From contig WIXG01000292.1 in NCBI GenBank assembly GCA_009869945.1, positions 1 through 64,000 of the forward strand: a stretch of DNA of 64,000 nt, read 5' to 3'. Position numbers and translations under genes: made by a program. Origin of the DNA: Mesaphorura yosii (lineage: Eukaryota; Arthropoda; Collembola; Poduromorpha; Tullbergiidae). A model generated the notes under the pieces. That model was given only the letters and a program-made list of their open reading frames with translations. It was not told the origin of the DNA and made no database searches. Each line of letters opens with the position of its first letter. Position 1 is the first letter of the stretch. Shown here piece by piece: positions 1 through 10,452 of the stretch.

Positions 1-2329
1 GAGGCTCCTGCGTATGTGCCATTGTAAGTGGAGTTGCCTGAAGTCCACGACTCTGGCCATGCGCTTCGGAATTCGCCTTCACCGTCTTCCTCGAAGCCTG
101 AGGCTCCTGCGTCTGTGCCATTGTAAGTGGAGTTGCCTGAAGTCCACGACTCTGGCCATGCGTTTCGTTCTTCGCGGTTCGCTTCCTCGTTGTCAAAGAT
201 CAGTTCTCCAAACTCGCTTTTAACTTCAACCTCTTCGAAGACTTCAATCGCTTCAAAGCAAGCGCGATCAACAGTTACACTACGATCGCAAGGAGTAGGT
301 GGAGGTGGAACAGAACTTGGCTCAGTTGTATTTGTGTAGTTTGCTGATGAATAATTGCCGTAACCTGTGTAATAGTTGCTGTATCCGTACCCATTATCGT
401 ACTCGTACTCGCCGTCTGAATACGAATCGCCGTCTGAATATGAATCGCCGTCTGAATATGAATCGCCGTCTGAATATGAATCGCCGTCTGAATACGCATC
501 GCCGTAGTCGTAGCTGCCATAATTGCTGTAGCTGCCGTAGCTGCTGCTGTTTCTGGAGCTGTTGTTCTTTCCGTAGTACGAGTGCGAGCCTCCTCCGTAG
601 CCGCCGTAACTGTTGCCATATGTCTGGGCGCTGGAAGCGCCGTAGCTACTGCCACCTCCTTGTCCATAGCCAATGCTGCCATAATTTCCGTAGCTACCGT
701 TATGGTGGCCGTACGATGAATGGTGCCTGGTGCTATTGTGGGCTGGAAAAAATAGATTAAATTAGTAAATACATTAACAGAGTCTGGGATTTACTGACAG
801 TCTAAGCGCTAAGAAAGGCTGGTTGCACTTTACTTTAACTACTGCTCCGATTTTCACTGAAGCTTGGTTTTCTCAGTACCCTAGATCTTCCTGAATACAA
901 ATCTGAAGGAATTTTTTTTATTCCGGAAACGCTTCCTACAAAAGTTACAGCGCTTCTAAGAATCAAATGTGACGTTCCATTAGTTAGTGGGCATGACTCT
1001 CGCCATGACTTCCACATGGAAAGTTATTTTGTTCTCCATACTCCAGCACAATTTTAACTGTGCACCCGTATTCCACTTAATAATTTTGTACTCACTAATT
1101 AATAGATTATTAATACTCCGACGTGTCTCGAATGGTGTTGCAATGTTGGCAAGATTTCATTGATCTTGTCTAGGTTAGGTTCCGTCCCGCGCGTAGCGCG
1201 GCGCGAACGTGCGATGTGTTCACACGAAATCGGATCGCCGTAGGTGGACTCGGTTCGTAGGACCGCATTAGCCGGAGCATAGCACCCAGCGGAGTTTTAG
1301 ATGGTACCTTGACAACCTTTACATGCAATTATCGTACACATGTAGCTAGACATATACAGTGTTTCATGCGGGAGACTGGATCTTGGAAGCGTTTCCGAAA
1401 AAAATTATTGCAGATTCATACTCAGGAGAGTCCAAAATATTCAAAACACCACATTTCAACGAAATTCAGAGCAGTAGCTAAGTAAAGTAAACCTGAAAGG
1501 CTTACGTTTTGCACAGTGTACGTATCCGGTGATGTACGAAGATCCATACGCATACTCTGAGCGCTGATAGTGCTTGAGTGTGATATTTTTGCCAGCAGCC
1601 TTGAACACTCTTGGAGGATGGCGAATTCCACAAACTCTGCACACAGAAATGGAAATTAAAGTTCGTTAATATTAATACACAGTGGACATCCAAAATAATT
1701 AATAGCCAAGTAAATTTAAGCGTAAATCGTGGCTCTTACTTTCTTGAGGAATTTCCATCGCTGATCTTCACGTACTGCTGATAGCAGTCGTTGATGTACC
1801 CACGATCATAGTCAGTGGTGTGAAAGGTGAGGGTGCAATTGTCGTTCGTCTCGAATTTCCAGGTGCAGCGTTTTGGGCGATTCTGCGAGCCGTACCCACC
1901 ACCATAGTCATAGCGGCGTCCGTATTGTCCATATCCTCCAGCTCCTCCGTATGGGTGTGGAGGCGGTGGACCATAATTTTCAGGATGCCGAGGAGGGAAC
2001 GAAGGGAACGCAAAAGTCTCGCCTGTCTTGACGTACTGCTCAAAGTCACAGTATTTGCTCTTCTCAGCCCAACGCTCTGCCTTACGGGCGTATAAGACGT
2101 CCTCCTGAAAATCAGACAAAAAGGGGAAAGTGAAAGCGCGGATTATCTTTTGGAAATGAGTATTTGGGCATTCTATTTTGTACTTTATGCCTCGGCGTAC
2201 CTCGTCGTAGTCATCGTAAAACTTGTTATACTTAGTCTCGGCGTAGTACTCAGCTCTGACGGCGAGTACCCAAAGCGAACCCAAAATACCCGCCAGCAAA
2301 ACGAGCCTGACTCTGCCGCAGACGCCCAT
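1..2329 (-). CDS. secreted CUB-like, Gly/Tyr-rich tandem-repeat protein (3' end missing)
   Basis: Four exons are visible: 2329-2201, 2104-1740, 1636-1506 and 742 to beyond base 1. All junctions have GT-AG ends and compatible phases (0, 2, 1). The protein starts MGVCGRVRLVLLAGILGSLW, a clear signal peptide. An acidic/Tyr segment follows, then a Pro/Gly/Tyr stretch. Next is a Cys-containing domain (CTWKF...DNCTLTFHTTDYD...CYQQYVKISDG, continued in exon 3 with VCG and YVHC) that reads like one CUB fold. The last exon encodes low-complexity Gly-Tyr-Ser sequence, a YSDGD repeat and at least two 33-residue repeats containing WPESWTSGNSTYNGT with N-glycosylation sequons. The protein is probably extracellular matrix, cuticle or secretion. 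Intron 1 (2105-2200) is 96 bp, a multiple of three without stops, so its retention would keep the frame. No orthologue is recognised. The gene continues off the left edge. Confidence 0.72.
2..199 (-). repeat. 99-bp coding tandem repeat (33-residue unit)
   Basis: A block beginning aggctcctgcgt at base 2 recurs at base 101 with few changes over about 60 bp and a weaker tail. The period of 99 bp preserves the reading frame of the minus-strand gene. Each unit encodes a WPESWTSGNSTYNGT core followed by AGASGFEEDGEGE-type acidic sequence. The array probably continues beyond the left edge. Confidence 0.85.
411..500 (-). repeat. 18-bp coding microsatellite, five units
   Basis: Five head-to-tail copies of an 18-bp unit (gccgtctgaatatgaatc and close variants) start at 411, 429, 447, 465 and 483. 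On the minus strand they encode a Tyr-Ser-Asp-Gly-Asp-Ser repeat inside the secreted protein. Unit differences are single bases, suggesting recent slippage. Confidence 0.9.
743..1505 (-). other. large intron with a GC-rich patch
   Basis: This is the third intron of the secreted repeat protein, 763 bp with GT-AG ends. It carries a GC-rich patch at about 1190-1290 (cgcgcgtagcgcggcgcg core, self-complementary) unlike the AT-rich sequence around it. No exon is visible inside. The patch may be a mobile-element remnant, but no terminal repeats were found. Confidence 0.45.
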
Positions 2330-3052
2330 TCCTATTTCTTAGGCCGAGCAGGAATCGAAACAGAACTACAGTGACACTCAGAGTACAGCGAATGACCAAA
2401 GCGCAGGATCGGAGGCTGCGGACAACTGAGTTACACTTGAACAAAACTAACGTGAGACTGATTCCAAAATTTGAAACCAACGGCGCAAGAGAAGCGTTAA
2501 TAAGCAATGTTGCACGACTGGAGAATGCAAACCTGCAACGTATCCGTGTCAAGAGCAGCAGAACTCAATCAATCAGAGCATCTTTGGCACATAACACATA
2601 TTAATTGTTGGGTAATTAAATTATTCACATGCCTCAAGATATGAAAAGACGACGTGACGTGGCGTGGCCGTGGACAAAAATGCAGTAAGAAAAGGCCGAT
2701 GTGATCTACATGTGCAAATTACAATTCACAAATGATCTCGACCTCTTTACTCGTCATTCCCTAAATTTCCAAGTTAGATTGCGAATGAGATAAATTCTTA
2801 AGCCAGCCGTGACATTGAAGTATCTACAGTCTACAAGAATTGGAATTTGTGTCACATTCCATGCTGCATGCTGGCTTTTGAAGATAGTGTACATTTTATG
2901 ATCTCACCAATGCATTCATCTTTCAACTATGAGTGACGGAAAAATTAATGAAAGCACTACGCTTTGCAAAAATCTTCTGAATGAGCCAAGATGGAATTTA
3001 TTAGGGAAACCAAAACAAGACTTACAAGTCGTGTGCTCTCTCGCTTAATTAT
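2330..3052. other. intergenic region
   Basis: AT-rich sequence between the start of the secreted repeat protein and the stop of the next minus-strand gene. It should contain the promoter of the former. No TATA box, repeat or exon stands out. Confidence 0.4.
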
Positions 3053-3688
3053 TCATCTATAATGATGAGAATTTTCCCAGACTGGCTTCTCGTCGTCGTC
3101 GGCCTTTTCCACTTTTTGTGCACGCTTTTGTTTTTCAAAGCGAAAGAGTTTGATAGACGAGTTCTCTTTATCCTTCTTTCCGTTGTAAATTCCTCTCTCA
3201 CTACAATATTGATAACACGAATTCTGTAAGTATGAATTTATGGCAAAGGATACTGATACTAACCACAACAAGATAAGATACACTTGAAACAGAACCTCGT
3301 TAGGGTGTCTCTCACCTTCTGGAACTGGACATATTTGCAAATAATTAGGCCTTATTAAGAGCATAGAGTCAAATAAAATTATCAACGCGAAGTTTCTTAC
3401 GGTTATCATTCACAGCGAGCGCCTCTTCCCAAAGCTCCCTATTTACTCTGTCATAGCGTGCCATTCTGCTAGTTTGAAATCTTGTTAAATGCTCGTCCAC
3501 TGCAGCTGCAATAATACGACAGAAAAGGATTGAAAACTAAAATTAGAAGAATGACAGAAAAATGCCGTGTCCTGGGAAGGTCTTTAGATTGAGAACGTAC
3601 TTGGCACACCCGCCATTTCCAGTAAACTTCCATCCACCGGACTGGAAGCTTCAGCCTCCACTGGTGCTGTGGGCGATTCGTTCGCTGC
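3053..3688 (-). CDS. small hypothetical charged protein, 5' end unresolved
   Basis: Four exons chain in phase: 3688-3601, 3505-3401, 3324-3284 and 3223-3053. Each is bounded by good GT-AG sites with introns of about 60-95 bp. They give at least 134 residues: an acidic Ala/Pro/Glu-rich start, a helical middle (FQTSRMARYDRVNRELWEEA), then GERHPNEVLFQ, a short Cys-containing segment and a basic/acidic tail ending KPVWENSHHYR. There is no signal peptide or membrane segment. The open frame enters at 3688 after an acceptor, so a further 5' exon is expected. A short piece at about 3857-3876 (frame ...TEIQDE, donor GAG|gtagtt) fits in phase but lacks a start. An internal ATG (MAGVP) is an alternative start. 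No family is recognised. Confidence 0.5.
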
Positions 3689-4421
3689 CTGGGAACTTGA
3701 AAATTTATAAATGAAACTACTGTAGATTGCAAAATTATTGAAGCAATTAATTGAGTTAAACGGCAATGACACACCCTTCGTCAATCAAGATTAAGTAAAA
3801 TTACGCGAAAAACTGTAAAATATGGCCAGTAATTGTGCAAATTCACTAATTAACTACCTCATCTTGAATCTCGGTGGCTGATCGTCAGAGCTTCGACCTC
3901 AGGAACCCAAAGAATGCAACAATCACAACTATCAGCAAAGTGTTACTAGTTTTGCTGTCGTGGCATGCGATTCTGCACAGACAGAACAGTACAGAATCAG
4001 AGAGAGAGCAGAGAGCACAGACCAGTACAAGAACGGACCTGCCATCCAGTCACAGCGATCGCAAATCTTGTCATTTCTCATTGTTCGCTTGTGCGAATCT
4101 CGACTCCCGCAGAATAAATAAAAAATAAATGCAATGCGCTTAGGCTTGGAGACAAACTGGAGTATCAGGCGACTTAGCTTTTACCTTTCAGTTGGCATGC
4201 TAATGAATTTAGGCAACAAACAGCCTGCAATGGATGAAAGAATGCGATCCTGCAAACACGATCGAAAGTCACGCATGCTGTGCGATTTACAACAAACACC
4301 CCGCTTTTTCAAATCCTTGGAGATTGAACGCTTACAAATTGAAGTTCGTGAACTCGTTTCAGAGAATTCAGCAATTAATTAATATAAATATTAAATAAAA
4401 TTGAACGTCAACTTTGAAGCA

Positions 4422-4661
4422 ATGGAGGCCAATAAGAACTTCCAACACGACATTGATGGGCCGAAACCCACCGATAAAACTTCTGAGGAAGAAACGGAGA
4501 ATTCAACAGTAAATCTAGAGCAGAAAACCGAGGGTGATTGTGGAATTCTTCAAAGCGCCATCCACACATCACAAGAGGTCTGCGAGCAACAAGATACCAT
4601 CATCGATATGTCGTTTCTAGAAGAATTTGAGTCTGGTCCATGGCAACATGGCGGCAACTGA
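4422..4661 (+). CDS. 79-codon upstream reading frame overlapping the next gene
   Basis: An intact frame from ATG 4422 to TGA 4661 encodes an acidic, Glu/Thr-rich 79-residue peptide (MEANKNFQHDIDG...). Its last 14 bases overlap the ATG of the following gene in another frame. It could be the first cistron of a dicistronic message, an upstream regulatory ORF, or an exon whose true splice joins it to the next frame. Its composition resembles that of its downstream neighbour. Confidence 0.35.
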   Translation: MEANKNFQHDIDGPKPTDKTSEEETENSTVNLEQKTEGDCGILQSAIHTSQEVCEQQDTIIDMSFLEEFESGPWQHGGN

Positions 4662-5547
4662 GAGTGACGAGATTTCAGGTGCTGGTGCTAATCTGAACGG
4701 GGAGGCCGGACATCCAGAAGAAAATTTGGTAAGCCGTTGAGGACACCATTCAGGATGATCGGCCTGTGGTCCTCTTATTCTCCTTCAATCACGTTTGTTA
4801 TAGAAAGATGGGCATAACGGATTGCAGATTCAAGAAGGCGAGGCGAATGTGAAAGATCTTGGTGAACATATAATACTGGCCGATGAGCACAACCGCAGTG
4901 CGAGCAATAGCGAAAGCAGCGACTCTTCAGTTGTTACTGTTATATTCGTACCTAAATCTGAACAATCGTCACCGACTAAAGCAGCCATTGTGGTAATTGC
5001 CCAACACAAGCTTACTGTAGCTGATCACTGTAGTGAACCCATCACACAAATATTCTTACGTCGAGCTATCAACTATCAAACTATGAACTTTCTTACAGAC
5101 CGAGGCTGACTCGAATAATTTAGATGTGGACGACATCATTGAAGTCCAAGAGGTGGAAAATGCAGTAGATCCAATAACCCTTCCCCATGTAATCTTTGTG
5201 ATCTCTTTTGATGCCTCATATTTTGCCCATTCGCCACTTTCATGCTCCTATGTGGACTGACTCCTCGTGTTCTGTTACAGGAAGAAGCGGAAGGTGTTGA
5301 AAAGATTCGAAATCTAGAACGCAGAATGATGTTTCTCCAAGACTCAATCTCTGGCAACGCCGAAGAAGAAAGTTGCACAAAGTGCGCTCGTGGCTGTGAC
5401 TGCAAATTCACCCGTGTTCAAGACGAGTACTACAACTTAGCCACCCCAAATGAGTGGAAAAAGAATTTCTGTATCTGGTTTTGTCGCATTTTATGTCCAT
5501 TGCTCATTTTTTTTATTCGTCCTCATATTCGTATATGTAGTTGGTAA
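4648..5547 (+). CDS. small acidic coiled-coil protein with C-terminal membrane anchor
   Basis: Four exons, all phase 0: 4648-4728, 4804-4947, 5099-5188 and 5281-5547, giving 193 residues. The N-terminal half is acidic and Ser/Asn-rich. The segment around IRNLERRMMFLQDSI is a likely short coiled coil. A Cys cluster (CTKCARGCDCKF) follows, and the protein ends in a hydrophobic stretch (FCIWFCRILCPLLIFFI) close to the C-terminus. That layout predicts a tail-anchored protein of the ER or mitochondrial outer membrane. The start is the ATG in MAATESDE, which overlaps the stop of an upstream frame. No family recognised. Confidence 0.6.
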
Positions 5548-5811
5548 TTAATTAATCGCATCATTCAAGAAACTCAGTTACAACTTAGCTAAATTTAAAT
5601 GTTCACGTCTTCTACGTCTTCTAGTGGTTCCTATGTCCAATGTTCTCAAATTATTTATTAGTTTATCTAAAAAAAAAACAGGTTCGATTCTAGCGATAAC
5701 GCAAAATATGTTGAATAAAAATACCGAAAAACAGTGCTTACGCGGTCAAATGTTTGTAGAGAATTTGTTTCTCCGGTTCAACCATCGTCGAACCCCTTGG
5801 CATCCCCTTTC

Positions 5812-6192
5812 TCAAAGCTTGAACAGTTCATCTCTCTTGACTGTCAGTTGCTTTAGCTTCGCCTCAGTCTTTAGAATATTCTTGTCCACATTTGCGATGT
5901 CACGCTCAAGCTTTTGCCTGGTCTTGGGCTTCTCGATCTTCTTGACTTTGCTTGCTTCTGCAGAAGTTGAAGCTGCTTGGCACTTCGCTGACACTGATGT
6001 TCCGCATTTTCCTCCTCTTGCCTGCTTCTGCTTCTCCTGCTTACGTGCGCCAAGTTCACTCCCAGCTTGATCCTTGATTGAGAGATTGAGAGCCATGTTT
6101 TGCTCAGCTTGCGGAGTCACAGTGAACGGTGGTGGTGGTGGAGGCGGCCGAGTGCACGGACGAACCGGACGACGAGGATCGTTAAAAGCCAC
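5812..6192 (-). CDS. small Pro- and Lys-rich coiled-coil protein
   Basis: An intronless 126-residue frame. It begins MAFNDPRRPVRPC, followed by a polyproline run of seven. A mixed-charge middle comes next, then a Lys/Glu helical C-terminus (KLERDIANVDKNILKTEAKL) that should form a coiled coil. The next upstream gene ends at 5547 on the other strand, so the two converge. Codon use looks like coding sequence, but no relative is recognised. Confidence 0.5.
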   Translation of the reverse strand: MAFNDPRRPVRPCTRPPPPPPPFTVTPQAEQNMALNLSIKDQAGSELGARKQEKQKQARGGKCGTSVSAKCQAASTSAEASKVKKIEKPKTRQKLERDIANVDKNILKTEAKLKQLTVKRDELFKL

Positions 6193-7499
6193 AGCGAAGC
6201 TCCAGGGAGAGGGTTCCTAAGTCGTCCGGAAAAAGGAAAACTTCTTGCGCTTCTTTGATTGGCAGCCCCGACTTGCAGAGTCCTTCGACTTGTCTTTGTA
6301 ATTCATCAAGGACATCAGGCTAGGCTGGGTCCATTTATTTTAGGAGCCACACCACCGAAACAAATTTCCTCACGTCTTCGAATGTTGACTCTTTCATGGC
6401 TGGAGACTTGCAACGGCTGTCATTTGTATTTCATAGTCATCTGGCTGACTTTATTTAGTCTGCCTGCACTCCTGTACAGATATTGATAGAAGCATGCAGA
6501 TCAGAAAGAAATTTTCCAGTTTACTTGTAGGAATAAAAATTTCTGAAAGCCTAGCTATGAAGTTCAGCCTGCGAATATTAATTAAGCTTGCATCATGCTT
6601 CATTTGCTAACTGGAATGCATAAGGTGAATTCACCAGCAGGAATGAGACGGTTAAGCAAGCAACAGAAAGTCTTGAAATGCCTTCGCTCGATGCGCCGCC
6701 TCGTCGCAAATGCAGGACAAAAATGCAGACTTCGTTAATATTTCTCAAGTTAGTCATCAGTTCCCTTTCGCAATACAAATCAGCGTGTGTAATTAATTAA
6801 TTATTATAGTCTCCCTTCTCATTTTTGTTAGTAATTGTAATTATAAAGAAGACCGCAATAATTAAGTATGTAAGATGATTCAAATGCTGATTTTATATTG
6901 CTTTGAAAATATTTCATCTGGAGCCTGCTCCTCCAAGCTCTGAGTATTCCCAATTTAAGTTTAAGCTCATACGATTAAAGTTCGCTACGCTACACTTGCA
7001 TAGTTTAATTACTTATAATTCCAGCAGAGTCCAAGTACCTGGCATGTAGGCTAAATTAGCGTACATGCATGCTTTCGAAGAAATGACCCGATCAAAAGTT
7101 CTACCTGTGAACAACCTGACAAAGGGCATTCACAAAGCTAAGCATTTTATTTATTCAAGGTCAAGTTCATGATCAGAAATTCATTGTGCAAGTAAATATA
7201 TGCCTAATCGCAATGAACCATTAACGTAATGCCGCCTCATTGCTTACAGTATTGTGACAATCATTATTATCATAAATTAATCAGTACGAGTTGAGCAAGT
7301 CAACTATTTAACACTTCGTGCACCTGCAACATTGTAAAAAATTATAAACTAATTTGAATTTTTGACAGTCAAATTCGCTTTCGTTAGCATATTTAACACA
7401 CATATTTAAGCATACTGCAGCTCGTGTCAACAGCTCATTAGAATTTTGGGCCTTGAAAGCGTATCCTGGAAATCTCAACACATCGAACTGAAGCTTATC
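6193..7499. other. intergenic region
   Basis: About 1.3 kb of AT-rich sequence. Short frames inside it show no splice-consistent continuation or domain. It should contain the promoters of the minus-strand gene at 5812-6192 and of the oxidase at 7500. Confidence 0.4.
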
Positions 7500-9326
7500 A
7501 TGGATTTTAAGGCTCTGCTTGGGGCCCTTTGGGTACTGGCAACCTTCTTTACTGAGATGTCTGTCTCACAATCGAACCCAATTCCACTGTGCGTAAATTC
7601 TGAACATTGATTCACCTCTGAGTGCAATTTATTTGGAATCTGTCGTCCTTTTTGCAGTCCCAGTCCCATCGCATACACTTCGTATCAACTTGGCCCGGTC
7701 TGTCAACCGGCCAGCTCCATTTTGACTCCTGCGACTACTGGCGAGCTGGTTTCCCTCGTGCAGCAAGCTCTGGCGACAAACACGACGATTAAAGCATTCG
7801 GACACCGGCACTCGGCGACTGACATCATTTGCACCGGCGGCACTCCCATCGACATGCGCGGCTTCAAAGTGATGTCCTTCAACTCCACTGACCAGACAGC
7901 CACATTCGGCGCTGGCGTCTACCTCCGTGACGCCTGTGATTTCATGAAGACTTACGGCCGAGGACTGCGAACAACACCCGGCTTTGGTGGCATCACAATT
8001 GGTGGAGCCATAGGCACTGGAGCCCATGGATCCTCGATAAAATGGACGTCCAGCATTTCTGAGCAGGTGGTCGGAGTCACGATTGTGGATGGACTGGGAA
8101 ATGTGCAACATTTAACAGCAGAAGACGACCTCCACGCGTTCCGGATTCATTTGGGCTTGCTCGGCTTCGTTGTAAACGTGACGCTTTCCACCGTTCCAAT
8201 CTACAAAGTCACAGCACACAATTATATCGTGTCCGATAGCATTCTGACGGACCAAACGGTCATCAGCATGGCGGAGAACACGGATCAAATATCGCTATAT
8301 TGGTTCCCTTCTGCGGGACAGGTCGTGGTGGCGAACTGGACGATTGTGGACATATCCACTCCCGGAGACGCTCAAACGTTCGATCACGTACCATCCACGT
8401 CCACATCGTTCAACATTTACGCCACTAAATTGCTGGAGCTGGCTCAATCACTGAATTCATACGACATTCTCAACTTGTTGCAAGCCTACATTCAGAATAC
8501 GCTCGTAGCTCAGGATCCGGACTTTGTGCCAATTTATACGGAGAACGGATTAACGGTTGAGAATCCGGCGACAGGCCTCTATCATCTCATGTTTGCGCCA
8601 ATCTGCAACGAGTCCGGCTGGCTGCAGTGTCCGTGGCTCCACGGCCCAAACAACATCTCCTTCCTCGACAACGAGATTGGCATCGATCTTGCAAACCTTC
8701 CTGCCTTTGTAACTGCTGCTAAACAAATTTTGACACAATCACCCGCTGCCTTTGCGCTTCAAGGAATCCTGATCCGGTTCTCCGGGGCTTCAGCTTCTTA
8801 CATGAGCACGGCGTACGGAGCAAACACAGCCCACGTGGAGTGGTATACATTGAAACGAGATGACCCGTACAATAATCCGAGCACAGGCATCGCAGCGTAC
8901 CAGGCCATGATGCAAACTTTGGTCAGCGATTTCGGCGGACGGAGTCATTGGGGCAAATCGGGACTTTACTACCACAGTGAACGCGTGCTCGCCCAGAAGC
9001 TCAGCCAAACTGCCAAGCAGGCGTTTGTAGACAAGATGAAGAAATACGATCCGAACGGAGTTTTCCTGAACGACTTTGGACGTCGATTGCTCGGAACTGG
9101 AACCAAAGTCGACACGGACCCACTCACGAAGCACTGCGCACTGCTGGACAACTGCATTTGCTCAAAGAACTCAGATTGCGCCAACGGACAAGTTTGTGGG
9201 ACACTAAACTCGTTCCTGGTCTGCCAGACTCCGACGTTGCTTCCGGTAATTCTGACTCCACCGCCACCACTCCCATTCCCATCGATTCTTGCGTGGATAA
9301 AAAGTATCACCGGGATCCTGGGCTGA
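7500..9326 (+). CDS. secreted L-gulonolactone-oxidase-like FAD enzyme, copy 1
   Basis: Exon 1 is 7500-7588 (signal peptide, MDFKALLGALWVLATFF) and exon 2 is 7658-9326; the product is about 585 residues. The N-terminal half is an FAD-binding type 4 (VAO/PCMH) domain. FGHRHSATDII carries the histidine that links FAD covalently in gulonolactone and aldonolactone oxidases, and GGITIGGAIGTGAHGSS is the pyrophosphate-binding loop. The C-terminal half has the HWGKSGLYYH motif of the aldonolactone oxidase domain. The protein is longer than cytosolic or ER gulonolactone oxidases (about 440 residues). A conserved Cys-rich tail (CALLDNCIC...C...C...C) and a proline/hydrophobic end are added. A likely role is oxidation of a sugar or sugar lactone outside the cell; the substrate cannot be read from the sequence. 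An aataaa lies at about 9345. A convergent paralogue follows. Confidence 0.85.
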
Positions 9327-10452
9327 AATACTGAATTTGATGTCATGAATAAATTTCCTGTTTGCATACTTCTAAACATGAATATAAACAAAGGAGATGG
9401 ATAAAGTAGTGGAATGCATTACCCATGCATTCGTGTTGATTGCTCGCTGATGAAACAGAACCTCCCTGACAATAGTTGGATAATTGCTGATATAATAAAC
9501 TCGTAAGCAATTAGCTTCCCTCGTATTCGTTCCTGAAGCACCCAGCGACACATTTCGAGCAGAATTGCAATTTTTGAGCAGAACCATAATTGGTCTTTGC
9601 CCAACAGCTACATGGAGCCACTCTTAATGCACGTGGGCTTGGGTGATTGACGAACGGCGGAGTAGTGACTGTGTGGTCGACGTGTTGCAATGTACTCAAC
9701 ATCCAATCAGCATACATAACATAAATAACAAGCACACAAGTCTGTGCACAAAGCACTTGTGTACTGTGTTGAGAGGTTGTTTGCAAGAAACTTCTAGAAA
9801 GCTGCTAATAAAATTTGACAGTGTGATTTCAGTCTCTCTGTATTGTTTTAGTGGAGTTGGATGGAGTTGACGTTGGCTGCTAACAGGAAGGCACAGGAAC
9901 CATTGCAAGGACAGGAGGAATCAAAATCAGAGAAAGATATCTTGAAAATGGATAGCAAGAAACGTACACTTCATCGTCTATCTAACTTTGAACACTCCCG
10001 TTTCTTGTATTTCACTTTCAGATTTCGGTTCGCATAATCTGGAAGCTGACGATGAGCTCCTCTGGATAAAACAAACAATGCCTTAGAACGGACTGACAGC
10101 TAACAGCGGAGGATGCGAGGCAATTTAGACTACATCTCGTTATCACTATAAAACCATCAACTTTTGCATAACTACGCTACTGTAAGAGTGAAGTAAAGTT
10201 TGATTTTGTCTCACCTTGACCATGATCAATGATCATGAAGTTCTAAGTGCGCAGAATTTATCAATACATTTTATTTTACTGAGACACCCAAAATATAAAA
10301 GCAATACAAAATTTTATGCGTAATGCAATCGCACGATTCTCATTACACATAATTTCAATAATAAATATTACCAGGTATAATGTGACAAAACAATGAAAAC
10401 ATATAAACAAGACGCTGAGCTAAAACTACTACACTGCAATTCTACGATTTTG
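9327..10452. other. intergenic region between convergent paralogues
   Basis: About 1.1 kb separating the 3' ends of the two oxidase genes. No gene or clear repeat is seen. Both 3' untranslated regions lie here. Confidence 0.4.

Noticed and set aside
275-760. Thr/Ala- and Asn/Arg-rich frames on both strands over the left-edge repeats
   Set aside because: They are other-frame readings of the 18-bp and 99-bp repeats; the Gly-Tyr / YSDGD frame on the minus strand fits the splice phase of the upstream exons.
1150-1175. Telomere-like ggttaggtt motif in the large intron
   Set aside because: Only about two TTAGG-type units are present, which is expected by chance.
3874-4382. Plus-strand frames of 82-84 codons upstream of the tail-anchored gene
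   Set aside because: There is no conserved motif, membrane segment or usable splice site; they may be leader sequence but do not look coding.
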